Shown here in pieces: positions 18,323-27,833 of a DNA stretch of 64,000 nucleotides. Positions within the stretch are counted from its first letter, which is position 1. The number at the start of each line of letters is the position of its first letter. This DNA comes from Candidatus Tepidiaquacellales bacterium OLB4/UTCHB1 (GTDB lineage: Bacteria; Bacteroidota; Ignavibacteria; Tepidaquicellales; Tepidaquicellaceae), in assembly GCA_002050165.1 (NCBI GenBank), contig MWSW01000011.1, positions 62,001 through 126,000 of the forward strand. The letters are read 5' to 3'. The position numbers and the translations under genes were made by a program. Under the pieces are notes generated by a model that was not told the DNA's origin, did not search any database, and saw only the letters and a list, made by a program, of their open reading frames with translations.

Positions 18323-21300
18323 TTAATCAGGTAAATTCACAAGTTCGTTTTCTGCAAACTCAATATCTACCTCTTCCTGTCTGACGGTGCGGGAGAAGTA
18401 GGAATACACTGCCGGTACGACGTAAAGGGAAAGGAAAGTAGAAAAAATTAATCCGCCCACCACTGCAATACCCAACGAAGTACGACTTTCAGCTCCGATA
18501 CCTATAGCTATTGGAAGTATGCCTAAAACCGTTGAAAGCGTTGTCATCAGTATAGGTCTGAATCTTGCAACTGCACCTTCCTGTACCGCTTCAATAACTG
18601 ATAAACCTGTTAACTTCTTCTGATTTGAAAATTCGACAATCAGTATCGCGTTTTTTGTTACCAATCCGATGAGCATAATAATACCTATCTGTGAAAAAAC
18701 GTTCATAGTTTGACCAAAAAGCCAAAGTGAAAGAATTGCTCCGGTAAGGGCTAATGGCACGGTAAACATTATTATGAACGGATCAACAAAACTTTCAAAT
18801 TGTGCAGACAGAACAAGAAAGACAACCACCAATGCAAAAATAAATATGAAGACCAGGCTCGATGAACTTTCTTTATAATCTTTTGATTCGCCGGCGAGAG
18901 ATGTACTGAAATTTGGTCCAAGTATGAGACTTGCAATTCGATCCATTTCGGTTATTCCGTCACCGATTGTGTATCCCGGTTCAAGCCCAGATGTTACAGT
19001 TGCAGAGATGAATCGGTTGTATCGGTTTCGCGTCGTAGCTGTAACGGTTTCCTCTATACTTATGAGGTTGTCGAGTTGAATTAATTTCCCCTCTTTATTT
19101 TTCACGAAAAGATATTGTAAGTCGTAGGGATCGTTTCGGTTTTCGCGTTTTACCTGACCTATAACCTGATATTGTTTTCCGTCCTGAATGTAGTTACCGT
19201 ACCGGTAACCGCTCAGTGCCGCTTGAAGTGTCCGGGCTATATCAATTGTACTTACACCGAGAAGATTTGCTTTCTGGCGGTTTACTGAAATTGATACTTC
19301 GGGTTTATTAACTTTCAGGTCTGCATCAGCAAATTGGAGTATATCACTTTTATTAGCTTCTTCAAGAAACTTTGGTAAAACTTCAATGAGGCTCTCATAG
19401 TTCGGCGCTTGAATAACGTATTGTACCGGTTGTCTTGCAAATCTGGATCCTATTGTTGGTGGTTGTATCGGAAAAGCTCTTATACCGGTAATCCCGCCAA
19501 TCATTTTTGATAATTGCCCGAACACTTGTTGTTGAGTCCTGTCCCGTTCAGCAGGTCTTACGAGGTACAAACTAATAATCCCTATATTCGTAGCTCCAGG
19601 TCTGCCCCAACTTGGCGCTATAATCTCTGTAGGATTCGGTGCCTCGGGAATTGAATCAATGATCATGTCGGTGAGATCTGCCATATATCTTTGGGTATAG
19701 TCAAAGGTAGCACCTTCCGGTGCAGTGACAGAAAGCCTTATATTTGACCTGTCTTCCAATGGCGCCAGCTCCGATGGCAAGCCACTACCAATTATATAAA
19801 TCAACACTCCGCAAATGAAAATTATAATAAATGCTGTCCAACGGTATTTCATGAAAAATGATAACTGAGACCGATAAACGGAAATTAGTTTTACAAAAAA
19901 CGGTTCGGTGAGGTTGTAAAATTTATTTGTTTTATCGTGCTTCTTAAGTAAACGTGAACTTAGCATTGGTGTAAGTGACAGAGCGACAAAGGATGAGATG
20001 AGAACAGCTGCGGAAATTGTAACTCCGAATTCACGGAATAAACGCCCTACTAAACCTTCCAGAAATAAAATTGGCAAAAATACTACAACCAATGATAGTG
20101 TGGTAGAAATCACTGCAAAATATATTTCTCTTGCACCGAGGAATGCGGCTTTGCGAGGTGGAATACCCTGTTCAATTTTAGTGTAAATATTTTCAAGTAC
20201 AACGATAGCATCATCTACTACCAGTCCGATTGCCAGAATAATACCAACCAGCGTAAGAACGTTAATGGAAAAATCCACAAGGAATAAAACGAAAAAAGCT
20301 GCGATTATTGAGACCGGAATTGAAATGACCGGAATGAAAGTAGATCGCCAATCGCGCAGAAATAAAAATATTATCATTATCACCAACACGAAAGCTATGA
20401 ATATCGTACTTTCAACTTCATCAATTGTTGTCCTTACGTATTCGGAAAAATCAAATCCAACTTCGAGGCTAATATCTTCCGGTACCTCTTTTTCCAGCTG
20501 AGCAAACCTTTCCCAAAAGTCATCGGATATTTGTATTAGATTTGAACCTGGAATAGCTTGAATGGATACTCCAATCCCAGGTACACCACGCTGTCTGAAA
20601 CCTGTTCTGTCATTTTCGGGATAAATTTCTGCATTTCCGACGTCACTGAATTTAACCGTATTAATTCCGTCATCTTTTATAATAAGGTTGTTGAATTCGT
20701 CAACTGTGTTCAACCTTCCAAGTGTTCTGATAGTAAGCTCCACATCGTCCCCTTCTATCCTGCCTGACGGTAGTTCGATATTTTCACGGTTAATTGCGTT
20801 TTGAATATCAATCGCAGTAATTCCATGAGCAGTAAGTTTCACCGGATCTAACCAAAGTCGCATAGAGTACTTCTTTTCCCCGAAAACGTTAACTGAGGCT
20901 ACTCCGTTAATCGTTTGCAATCGCTCTTTGATAATGTTGGTAGCGAAGTTACTTACCTCCATCAGGTTTCGTTTATCGCTTTTTACGTAGAGGAAAATTA
21001 TCGGCATTGCGTCGGCATCAGCTTTTCTGACAACGGGGTTATCTATATCAGGTGGGAGATTACGTTGCGCTGATGACACGCGGTCACGAACATCATTTGC
21101 AGCATCTTCAAGGCTACGCTCAAGTTCAAATTCTATTGTTATTACGCTAGATTCGTCCCTGCTGGTTGACGTTAAAGTTTTAATTCCTTCTATTCCATTT
21201 AAAGATTGTTCAAGTGGTTCGGTTATCTGAGTTTCGATTACATCTGCATTTGCACCGGGATAAACTGTAGTAACCGTTACAATCGGTGGGTCAACATTTG

Positions 21301-21412
21301 GATACTCCCTTACTTCGAGATTTGTAAATGCAACGATACCAAAGATGATCAGGATTAAGTTCATCACTATTGTCAGTACCGGACGTTTTATGGAAACACT
21401 TGAGAGGCTCAT
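18323..21412 (-). CDS. RND efflux transporter, HAE1/AcrB-like
   Basis: Inner-membrane RND pump of 1029 residues. The N-terminus is family-typical (SVSIKRPVLTIVMNLILIIFG), with two large periplasmic loops and twelve membrane segments in the usual 1+5+1+5 pattern. The proton-relay aspartate pair is present in GLVVDDAIVVLENIYT. The second half has GLVTKNAILIVEF and GAVARFRPILMTT as in AcrB/MexB relatives. It follows its adaptor gene after five bases. No TolC-like outer-membrane channel is in the window, so the pump must recruit one from elsewhere. The sequence type fits multidrug or lipophilic compound export rather than heavy-metal RND. The substrate is not predictable. Confidence 0.95.
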   Translation of the reverse strand: MSLSSVSIKRPVLTIVMNLILIIFGIVAFTNLEVREYPNVDPPIVTVTTVYPGANADVIETQITEPLEQSLNGIEGIKTLTSTSRDESSVITIEFELERSLEDAANDVRDRVSSAQRNLPPDIDNPVVRKADADAMPIIFLYVKSDKRNLMEVSNFATNIIKERLQTINGVASVNVFGEKKYSMRLWLDPVKLTAHGITAIDIQNAINRENIELPSGRIEGDDVELTIRTLGRLNTVDEFNNLIIKDDGINTVKFSDVGNAEIYPENDRTGFRQRGVPGIGVSIQAIPGSNLIQISDDFWERFAQLEKEVPEDISLEVGFDFSEYVRTTIDEVESTIFIAFVLVIMIIFLFLRDWRSTFIPVISIPVSIIAAFFVLFLVDFSINVLTLVGIILAIGLVVDDAIVVLENIYTKIEQGIPPRKAAFLGAREIYFAVISTTLSLVVVFLPILFLEGLVGRLFREFGVTISAAVLISSFVALSLTPMLSSRLLKKHDKTNKFYNLTEPFFVKLISVYRSQLSFFMKYRWTAFIIIFICGVLIYIIGSGLPSELAPLEDRSNIRLSVTAPEGATFDYTQRYMADLTDMIIDSIPEAPNPTEIIAPSWGRPGATNIGIISLYLVRPAERDRTQQQVFGQLSKMIGGITGIRAFPIQPPTIGSRFARQPVQYVIQAPNYESLIEVLPKFLEEANKSDILQFADADLKVNKPEVSISVNRQKANLLGVSTIDIARTLQAALSGYRYGNYIQDGKQYQVIGQVKRENRNDPYDLQYLFVKNKEGKLIQLDNLISIEETVTATTRNRYNRFISATVTSGLEPGYTIGDGITEMDRIASLILGPNFSTSLAGESKDYKESSSSLVFIFIFALVVVFLVLSAQFESFVDPFIIMFTVPLALTGAILSLWLFGQTMNVFSQIGIIMLIGLVTKNAILIVEFSNQKKLTGLSVIEAVQEGAVARFRPILMTTLSTVLGILPIAIGIGAESRTSLGIAVVGGLIFSTFLSLYVVPAVYSYFSRTVRQEEVDIEFAENELVNLPD

Positions 21413-21417
21413 AAAAG

Positions 21418-22491
21418 CTAATTAACATTTACGATTTTTACCTCAGCGCCGGGTCGTAAACGGAGGATGTTTGTTATCAGTAGGGTATCACCGGGGTTAA
21501 TTTCAGGTGAAATAATCTGTACTTCTTCATCCGTCCTCGTTCCTATTTCAACTTCAAATGGTTTTGCTTTACCATCCTTCAAGATATAAACTTCGTGACC
21601 TTGCAACTTTGGTATTAACGCCTGAGATGGTATTAACATTGCATCTTTTACCGGATTAAGCTCAAATGTAACATTTGCAAAGGTTCCCGGTTTAAGCTCA
21701 CCGGAAGTATTTCGAGTGATAGCCCTGATTATGACTGATCTTGTATTGAGGTCAATTGATGGTTCAGATGCATAAATCTCTGCAATGAATTTATTTTCTG
21801 ATGATTCAATTGTGAATTTAATATTTTGCCCCTTCTTCAGTTGCGATGAATATCGTTCAGGGATGGAAAAGTCAATTTTAACTTGTGATAAATCCTGTAT
21901 GGTTGTGAGAATATCGTTTGGAGTTACAAAGCTACCACGACTGACATTCCTCAAGCCGATTATACCTGAGAACGGCGCACGGATAAAAGTCTTTGAAATT
22001 TGAACTGATAAAAGTTCAATATCAGCCCTGATATGCTCAAGTTCATTTAGAGAAATCTCGTATTCCTCTTCGGGAATTAACCCACGTTCGCGAAGTTTTT
22101 CATCACGTTCAATTTTTTTAACGGAAAGGTCTTCCTGTATTTTTAGTTTCTTTAGTTGCGCATATAGTTCAGAGTTATCTAGCGTGAAAAGTAGTTTTCC
22201 CCTCGACACAAATGTTCCTTCACGAAAATGAATGCCCGTTAGCCTTCTGGAAACTTCAGACCTGACCTCAACTTCCTCATTGGGAATGATGTTTCCAGTT
22301 GTCTTAATTTTATTTTCCAATACGTGTTCTCTTATTATATAACCGTCTGCTAACACCGGACCTTGTTGTCTGTTGCCTCCGGGTGAATTAGTCTTATCCC
22401 TGGATAGTTTAGGTATTAAAATTACTGAAGCGATTATTACCAGTATTATGACAACGGGAATTACTACAAATTTTTTAAGTTTTTTATTCAA
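21418..22491 (-). CDS. RND efflux periplasmic adaptor subunit (membrane fusion protein)
   Basis: Periplasmic adaptor of 357 residues that links the RND pump to an outer-membrane channel. An N-terminal membrane anchor (about residues 8-28) is followed by a lipoyl/barrel-sandwich half (VEVRSEVSRRLTGIHFREGTFVSRG), an alpha-helical hairpin (about residues 113-165), the second lipoyl half (IRAPFSGIIGLRNVSRGSFV) and a beta-barrel domain with LKPGTFANVTFEL. The start is TTG at 22491. It is the first gene of the two-gene pump operon. No regulator lies next to it; the neighbour across the 88-base divergent gap is an exported hydrolase. Confidence 0.93.
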   Translation of the reverse strand: MNKKLKKFVVIPVVIILVIIASVILIPKLSRDKTNSPGGNRQQGPVLADGYIIREHVLENKIKTTGNIIPNEEVEVRSEVSRRLTGIHFREGTFVSRGKLLFTLDNSELYAQLKKLKIQEDLSVKKIERDEKLRERGLIPEEEYEISLNELEHIRADIELLSVQISKTFIRAPFSGIIGLRNVSRGSFVTPNDILTTIQDLSQVKIDFSIPERYSSQLKKGQNIKFTIESSENKFIAEIYASEPSIDLNTRSVIIRAITRNTSGELKPGTFANVTFELNPVKDAMLIPSQALIPKLQGHEVYILKDGKAKPFEVEIGTRTDEEVQIISPEINPGDTLLITNILRLRPGAEVKIVNVN

Positions 22492-22579
22492 AAAAAGAAA
22501 TGCTTTTTTATGGAAAGTGAATTATAGATGTATTAAAACTCACATATTAGTCAAAATAATTTCTATGTAACAACAATAA

Positions 22580-23716
22580 ATGAAGATTAAGAAATTTATA
22601 GTGCTATTAATATATTTTGCCATCAACGGGGTTTCTTACGGGCAGATTGAAAATGCGTTAGGAGTTATTACTGAACCAGTCAGAAAGGTTGGATTTGAAA
22701 AATATGACTTGTTCGATTCAACGAGAATGTACGACGAAAAGCCGAGACATTTGCAGTTACTCATGTGGTATCCCGCAGATATTGATACAAGCAGTCAGTC
22801 TATTACATTGAAATATTACGCTGAACTTAAAGCAAGTGAGATTAATGTTTCCGATACATTGAAAAATGCAAAAGAAAAAGCTGTGAATGAATATGTATCA
22901 TACAATTCAAAATTAGGGGTTGTAAGTTTTAAATTCAAAAAAGGGTTGGCGGATAATACTTTGTCGCGAAGAAATGCAAGAATAAAAAAACATAAACACC
23001 CGGTAATTTATTTTGTTCAGGGTAGGTCAGGTTCGCCAGTAGATAATTTTGCAATGTATGAATTTCTCGCATCGAACGGATATATTGTGCTGACCACTCC
23101 CGCATATGGCAACACAACACGTTACATGACATTTGACAGTACCGAGTTTGAAACCCAATTACTTGATCAGGAAATGGTTTACGATTTTGCCAACGATAAT
23201 CTGAATATTGACGCTAAAAGACAAGCTTATATCGGATATAGTTACGGTAGCATTACATCTGTTTTTTCTGCAATGAAAAATCCGAATATAAAGGCAGTTG
23301 TTAGTTTAGATGGCTCTATTGGATATAAAGACAGGATTCCGGAAGTCAAAAAGTTCCACTTGTATGATTCAACTTCATTCAAAATACCTTTGCTTCATTT
23401 AAATACACCGAAGAACTCAAAGCGTAATGATCTCTCTTTGATTAGTGAACTTAACGCACCTGTGAAAATTGTAATTTCGTTCCCAACTTTTTCACACGTT
23501 GATTTCACTTCAATCGGGCTTTTAAGGGCATTTGCAGGAGTTGCGCGATCCGAGCCCGATGATGATTTTAAAAGCGAGCAAATTTATTTTTATAAGTGTG
23601 TATTGAATTTCATTAATACAGTTTTTTCGGGAGACAATATTCCTGCGACGAAATATCGGCGAAAGTTAATGGCAAAGGATTTTCCAGAAAGTATAATCTA
23701 TCGTGAGATCAAATAA
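22580..23716 (+). CDS. Exported alpha/beta hydrolase
   Basis: Secreted alpha/beta-hydrolase of 378 residues with a signal peptide ending near VSYGQ (about residue 22). The nucleophile elbow is GYSYGS, following a strand with RQAYIGYS, so the serine is the likely nucleophile. An upstream HPVIYFVQGRSGSP segment forms the oxyanion region, and a late FSHVDFTS segment could give the catalytic His. It resembles the dienelactone-hydrolase and platelet-activating-factor-acetylhydrolase-like group of secreted esterases. The substrate is unknown. It leads a run of three exported proteins on the plus strand, with 47 bases to the next gene. Confidence 0.8.
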   Translation: MKIKKFIVLLIYFAINGVSYGQIENALGVITEPVRKVGFEKYDLFDSTRMYDEKPRHLQLLMWYPADIDTSSQSITLKYYAELKASEINVSDTLKNAKEKAVNEYVSYNSKLGVVSFKFKKGLADNTLSRRNARIKKHKHPVIYFVQGRSGSPVDNFAMYEFLASNGYIVLTTPAYGNTTRYMTFDSTEFETQLLDQEMVYDFANDNLNIDAKRQAYIGYSYGSITSVFSAMKNPNIKAVVSLDGSIGYKDRIPEVKKFHLYDSTSFKIPLLHLNTPKNSKRNDLSLISELNAPVKIVISFPTFSHVDFTSIGLLRAFAGVARSEPDDDFKSEQIYFYKCVLNFINTVFSGDNIPATKYRRKLMAKDFPESIIYREIK

Positions 23717-23763
23717 AAATGGTTATTTCTATTAACGGATTAACTAATTAAATTTAGCTTAAA

Positions 23764-24192
23764 ATGAAACTAATCCTGCTATTCATTATTGTAATTGTTT
23801 TAAACTCTTGCAGTGAAAATAAAATCAGTCAGGTGCGGCAGTCTAACCCGGAAGATCTCAAAGGCAGCTGGATACTCGTTTCCATAGATAATGACAGTGT
23901 CCCTCCGGCGGAAGTATATCCAAACAATGTAACTCTGACATTCGAGGCTGATAAAGATAAGGTTCACGGGCAGGCGTGGTGTAATACATATTTCGGGAGT
24001 TACAGTGCAAGTACTGAGGGAATAATTTTTTCCGCAATTGGATCTACTAGGCGTTCGTGCGAGAGATTGCAGGAAGAGCATTATTATTTCCAGTTGCTTG
24101 ATAAAATCGAAATGTACTCAGTCGAGGAAAATAAACTGACACTTACAGGTAACAGCCATATCTTAGTTTTTTCCAGAGCATTTACGAAGTGA
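23764..24192 (+). CDS. META-domain lipoprotein
   Basis: Small exported lipoprotein of 142 residues. A hydrophobic signal ends at a lipobox LNSC, with the acylated cysteine at residue 16. The rest is one META-type domain, recognisable from LKGSWILVSIDND near residue 33, VTLTFEADKDKVHGQAWCNTYFGSY in the middle and a C-terminal LTLTGNSHILVFSR. META/HslJ proteins are envelope proteins linked to stress or antibiotic tolerance in other bacteria, but their activity is not known. The TRRSCE segment replaces the usual Met-Thr-x-x-Ala-Cys motif while keeping a Cys. It lies 10 bases before the PNGase F-like gene, so the two are probably co-transcribed. Confidence 0.8.
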   Translation: MKLILLFIIVIVLNSCSENKISQVRQSNPEDLKGSWILVSIDNDSVPPAEVYPNNVTLTFEADKDKVHGQAWCNTYFGSYSASTEGIIFSAIGSTRRSCERLQEEHYYFQLLDKIEMYSVEENKLTLTGNSHILVFSRAFTK

Positions 24193-24202
24193 AGTTTGCA
24201 TT

Positions 24203-25189
24203 ATGAAAGCGGTTTTAATCGGAATATTTATTTTGTTTCCGTTGCCAGGGATTTCAAAAATTTGTGATATTCCCGTTACGGTCTTTAATTCAAATCATAT
24301 CAGTTTCGGCGATTCCCTCGATCAAGGTGAAGTAAAAGTTCTTGACAAGGGGAGAATTATACACAGGAAAATTACTTTACCTGAAAAGAATAGCAACAGA
24401 AAGATAACAGCAATTCTTCGCATAGCATCTGCCGGCGATCCATGGGACAGGTTCGGGAGCATATTTATTGCGGGTGATAATGCCCCTGATGTTGAGTTGA
24501 CAAGATTTATGACAGGTTTCGGAACAGGTAGAAAAGACGTTGAAGTTCATCCGACAGTAAAGAACTGGGCGGATTATTCCGAATGGGAAATTGATGTCAG
24601 TATGCTTGATGTTTTGCTTCAGGGCGAAGTAATCATAGGCGCAATGATTGATACGTGGGTAAATCCCGGCTGGACAATTTCCTTCTCATTAATTTTTTCA
24701 GAAGATGAAACGGCAATAAATCCGTTTGCAATCATTCCACTGATAAACACAATAGGTGAATATAAAGGTATTAAGTTTTTCAACGAACAGATGCTTGAAT
24801 CAGAATTCAACCTGGAGGAGAAGTTTACTGAAGCCAGATTGATAATTTATACTTCAGGACATGGCGGTACATCCCTCGGTGATGAGTTTCATCCGAAGCA
24901 TAATGTGGTTTATCTCGATGGGAAGGAAATTTTCAGATTCATTCCATGGAGGTCAGATTGTACACAGTTCAGACCATTTAATCCCACTTCAGCAAAGTGG
25001 GAGGGTGATGTTTGGTCATCGGATTTAGACAGGTCGGGTTGGTGTCCGGGTGATATTGTTGATTCGTATCAGATCAATTTAACCGGTCTTAATTCCGGTA
25101 ATCACAAACTCGCTTACAATGTTGAAAACCAGTCTTCGCTTGATATGAACTTTTGGAATATAGATTGTTATCTCGCAGTGTGGAGATAA
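24203..25189 (+). CDS. PNGase F-like exported protein (peptide-N-glycosidase family)
   Basis: Exported protein of 328 residues similar to peptide-N(4)-(N-acetyl-beta-glucosaminyl)asparagine amidase F, which removes N-glycans from glycoproteins. Both halves are recognisable. The N-terminal half has DPWDRFGSIFIA (D82, matching the main catalytic Asp) and AMIDTWVNPGW, where D150 sits at a position that is Glu in the Flavobacterium-type enzyme as I recall it. The C-terminal half has SGHGGTSLGDEFHPKHN (E228 matching the second acidic residue), FIPWRSDC and SDLDRSGWCPG. A signal peptide ends near residue 18-20. It would act outside the cytoplasm. Alignment to the reference enzyme is from memory, so the residue matches need checking. 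It follows the META lipoprotein by 10 bases. Confidence 0.82.
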   Translation: MKAVLIGIFILFPLPGISKICDIPVTVFNSNHISFGDSLDQGEVKVLDKGRIIHRKITLPEKNSNRKITAILRIASAGDPWDRFGSIFIAGDNAPDVELTRFMTGFGTGRKDVEVHPTVKNWADYSEWEIDVSMLDVLLQGEVIIGAMIDTWVNPGWTISFSLIFSEDETAINPFAIIPLINTIGEYKGIKFFNEQMLESEFNLEEKFTEARLIIYTSGHGGTSLGDEFHPKHNVVYLDGKEIFRFIPWRSDCTQFRPFNPTSAKWEGDVWSSDLDRSGWCPGDIVDSYQINLTGLNSGNHKLAYNVENQSSLDMNFWNIDCYLAVWR

Positions 25190-25230
25190 CCATTTATATG
25201 AATACGTGTAAAGATTTGGAATTTATAAAA

Positions 25231-25268
25231 CAGCTTCATCCTTCAATTCAGTAAGAGGGATGAAGCTG
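25231..25268 (-). terminator. Hairpin terminator between convergent genes
   Basis: An 11-bp perfect inverted repeat (CAGCTTCATCC / GGATGAAGCTG) with a 16-base loop. On the minus strand the stem is followed directly by TTTTATAAATT, so it best serves as the intrinsic terminator of the pepA-side operon. It may also stop transcripts from the PNGase F-like gene, though no T-run follows on the plus strand. Confidence 0.7.
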
Positions 25269-25300
25269 ATGTAATTATGAACGAAAAAATATTAAACCGG

Positions 25301-26788
25301 TTACTGCGAATCTTTAAACATTCTTGTGAGTAGCCTCACGCCTACACCGGTTGAAAATTTCGGAACGTAATCGCCAGCTTTCGGGCTCATTCCGGTTCCC
25401 GCAATATCTAGGTGAGCCCAAGGATAATCTTTTACGAATCTCTTAATGAAAAGAGCTCCGGTAATTGTTCCTGCAAGTCTGCCCTGTCCGATATTGGCAA
25501 CATCTGCAACTTCAGAGTCAATTAACCTATCGTAATCGTCCCAGTCGGGCAATCTCCACAAGCGTTCAAATGTATCATTTCCGGCTTTTATCAGTTTCTC
25601 TGAAAGTTCATCGTTGTTTGAAATTAATGCAGTTGATGTGTGCCCGAGAGCAATAAGCGCCGCACCGGTAAGTGTTGCCAGGTCAATTATACATTTTGGT
25701 TTAAATTCCGTGGCATAGGAAACACAATCTGCCAGAACCAATCTACCTTCTGCATCAGTATTCAATACTTCGACGGTTTTACCATCGTAAGAGGTAATGA
25801 TATCACCAGGTTTGTAAGCAGATCCTCCCGGCATATTTTCCGTTAATCCGACAATACCAATTAAGTTAACCTTTAGTTTTAATCTCGCAACTGCGTTCAT
25901 CGTCCCGATTACAGCGGCCGCGCCATTCATATCCATTTTCATACTCTCCATCCCCTGAGAGGGTTTGATAGAAATTCCACCGGTATCAAATGTTACGCCT
26001 TTTCCTACAATCGCATAAGGCTTTTGTCCTTTCTTACCGCCGTTATAGGTCATTACAACCATTCTTGGTTCATTTGCGCTACCTTGTGCCACTGCCAGCA
26101 GACAACCCATTTTCATTTTCACTAAAGCTTTTTTGTCGAAGGTCTTTACATTGAAACCATATTTTTTCCCGTAGGAATTGATTACACCGGCAACATATTG
26201 TGGAGTTGCAATGTTTGACGGTTCGTTACCTAAATCCCGTGCATTTATATTTGATTCGGCAATTATCACAGCAGTGTTGATGTGTTTCTCGACGTTTCGT
26301 TTTTTAGCCTGAGATGTTAAAAAGATGATTTCATTAATTTGGTCTTTAGGGGTATCCTTTTTGTTGTGTATGTATTTATTGAATTTGTACAAAGACAATA
26401 AAGATGCCTCTACTTGTCCGGTAATAATTTCTTCAAACGAATAATCAATTAACTCACCGTCATATAAAAACAAGGCAACGCTTTTATTCCCGTTTGAATC
26501 AGCAGCCTTCATTGCACGGGCAGTTGAACACCGTAGAATTTCAAGTGTACAAAGTTTCCTTTTCCCTAATCCGGTGAGAATAAATCTACGTCCGGCATGA
26601 TAGAATGATTTCAGTTGTGAGTTCTTACCTTTGAAGTCATCTTTAATTAATCCGTCAACAGGTTTGCCTGTATTTGTCTCTAGAAAGTTAAATGATTCTT
26701 CAAGTAATTTTTTATCTTCAAAGCAAGCCAACAAATAAGCGTCAGCTTTAATCCTTTCCAGATTTAATCCCTTTGTCGTGATTTTCAT
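25301..26788 (-). CDS. pepA: Leucyl aminopeptidase, M17 family
   Basis: Cytoplasmic M17 metallo-aminopeptidase of 495 residues that releases N-terminal residues from peptides and normally forms hexamers with two metal ions per site. The family signature NTDAEGRLVLADCVSYA is present, with upstream VGKGVTFDTGGISIKPSQGM, MKMDMNGAAAV and the late IDLATLTGAALIALGH. The N-terminal regulatory domain is more variable, as usual. It starts one base after nrnA ends, so it is co-transcribed with panB and nrnA. It would supply free amino acids, some of which feed tryptophanase and tyrosine phenol-lyase encoded further on. Confidence 0.95.
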   Translation of the reverse strand: MKITTKGLNLERIKADAYLLACFEDKKLLEESFNFLETNTGKPVDGLIKDDFKGKNSQLKSFYHAGRRFILTGLGKRKLCTLEILRCSTARAMKAADSNGNKSVALFLYDGELIDYSFEEIITGQVEASLLSLYKFNKYIHNKKDTPKDQINEIIFLTSQAKKRNVEKHINTAVIIAESNINARDLGNEPSNIATPQYVAGVINSYGKKYGFNVKTFDKKALVKMKMGCLLAVAQGSANEPRMVVMTYNGGKKGQKPYAIVGKGVTFDTGGISIKPSQGMESMKMDMNGAAAVIGTMNAVARLKLKVNLIGIVGLTENMPGGSAYKPGDIITSYDGKTVEVLNTDAEGRLVLADCVSYATEFKPKCIIDLATLTGAALIALGHTSTALISNNDELSEKLIKAGNDTFERLWRLPDWDDYDRLIDSEVADVANIGQGRLAGTITGALFIKRFVKDYPWAHLDIAGTGMSPKAGDYVPKFSTGVGVRLLTRMFKDSQ

Positions 26789-26789
26789 T

Positions 26790-27797
26790 TTAAGTTAGTT
26801 TGTTATTAAAAAATTTTTCTGCAGATTTTAACAAAGTATTAATGATTTGTCCGGTTGGTAATTTATCAAAGACAACCCCGGCAGCGTTAAGGTGACCGCC
26901 GCCACCAAATTCCCGCGCGAGTTCGTTAACGGGAATGTTTCCCTTTGAGCGAATGGAAACTTTTACACCCTTTGGAAACTCAGCTAAAAGAATTCCCATC
27001 TTTACATTTTCAATTCCCATCAGGTATGAAGTAAAACCTTCTACATCATTTAGTTCAGCGCCGGTCTCCTTAAAATCCCTCTCTGATACATGGGAAGTAA
27101 CTACTTCATCGTTAAAATGGAATTCAAAAGATTTTAAAAACCTTTGAAGTAAATTTAATTTCGGTTTTGACATCCGGTCGTAGATGTTTTCATGGAGTAA
27201 AACCGGATCTGCTCCTTTATCAATTAAATCTGCACAGATTCTCATAACCTCAGAAGTTGTTCGCGGGAAACGAAATGAGCCGGTATCAGTCATTATGCCG
27301 GCATAAAGGTAGGTTGCAATTTGATGGTTAATGAAATTTTCGTTATCAAACTTTAAATAATCATAAATGAACTGGCATGTTGCAGCGTATTGAATATTAC
27401 AAACTGCAATATCAAATTCAGATTCTATCAGACCGGTATGGTGGTCAATACAGATTTTTACTGCAGATGATTTCCGGATATAATCTTCCATTGAACGAGT
27501 CCTCGAATACTCGTTAGCATCACATAGAATAATTACCTCGGCATTTTCAATCTGAATTGCAAGGCGTTCTGGTTCATCCGGAAAAACTACAATAAGATTT
27601 TTATCATCGAGGAATTGAAGCACCTTCGGTGTTGGGGAGTGATTAATAATCGTAACGTTTTTCCCGTTTTGTTTCAGATAATTATCGAACGCCATAACGC
27701 TACCAATTGCGTCCCCATCCGGGATTACGTGCGTAGTAAGAATAAAATTTGAATTTTCTAGAACAGCTTTTTTTAGCTCATTGAATGATTTTATCAT
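26790..27797 (-). CDS. nrnA: DHH-family oligoribonuclease / pAp phosphatase NrnA
   Basis: Cytoplasmic DHH/DHHA1 phosphoesterase of 335 residues. Bacterial NrnA degrades nanoRNAs and dephosphorylates pAp. The metal motifs are HVIPDGDAIGS near residue 24, an Asp strand (VIILCDANEYSR), the DHH in CIDHHTG, and the C-terminal DHHA1 glycine motif FGGGGHLNAAG that binds substrate. The length is normal for the family. It lies between panB (36-base gap) and pepA (1-base gap). As no orn gene is visible, it may be the main nanoRNase here. Confidence 0.92.
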   Translation of the reverse strand: MIKSFNELKKAVLENSNFILTTHVIPDGDAIGSVMAFDNYLKQNGKNVTIINHSPTPKVLQFLDDKNLIVVFPDEPERLAIQIENAEVIILCDANEYSRTRSMEDYIRKSSAVKICIDHHTGLIESEFDIAVCNIQYAATCQFIYDYLKFDNENFINHQIATYLYAGIMTDTGSFRFPRTTSEVMRICADLIDKGADPVLLHENIYDRMSKPKLNLLQRFLKSFEFHFNDEVVTSHVSERDFKETGAELNDVEGFTSYLMGIENVKMGILLAEFPKGVKVSIRSKGNIPVNELAREFGGGGHLNAAGVVFDKLPTGQIINTLLKSAEKFFNNKLT

Positions 27798-27833
27798 CTC
27801 TCTCCGTGCATCAATTCAAAATATCCAAACGGT

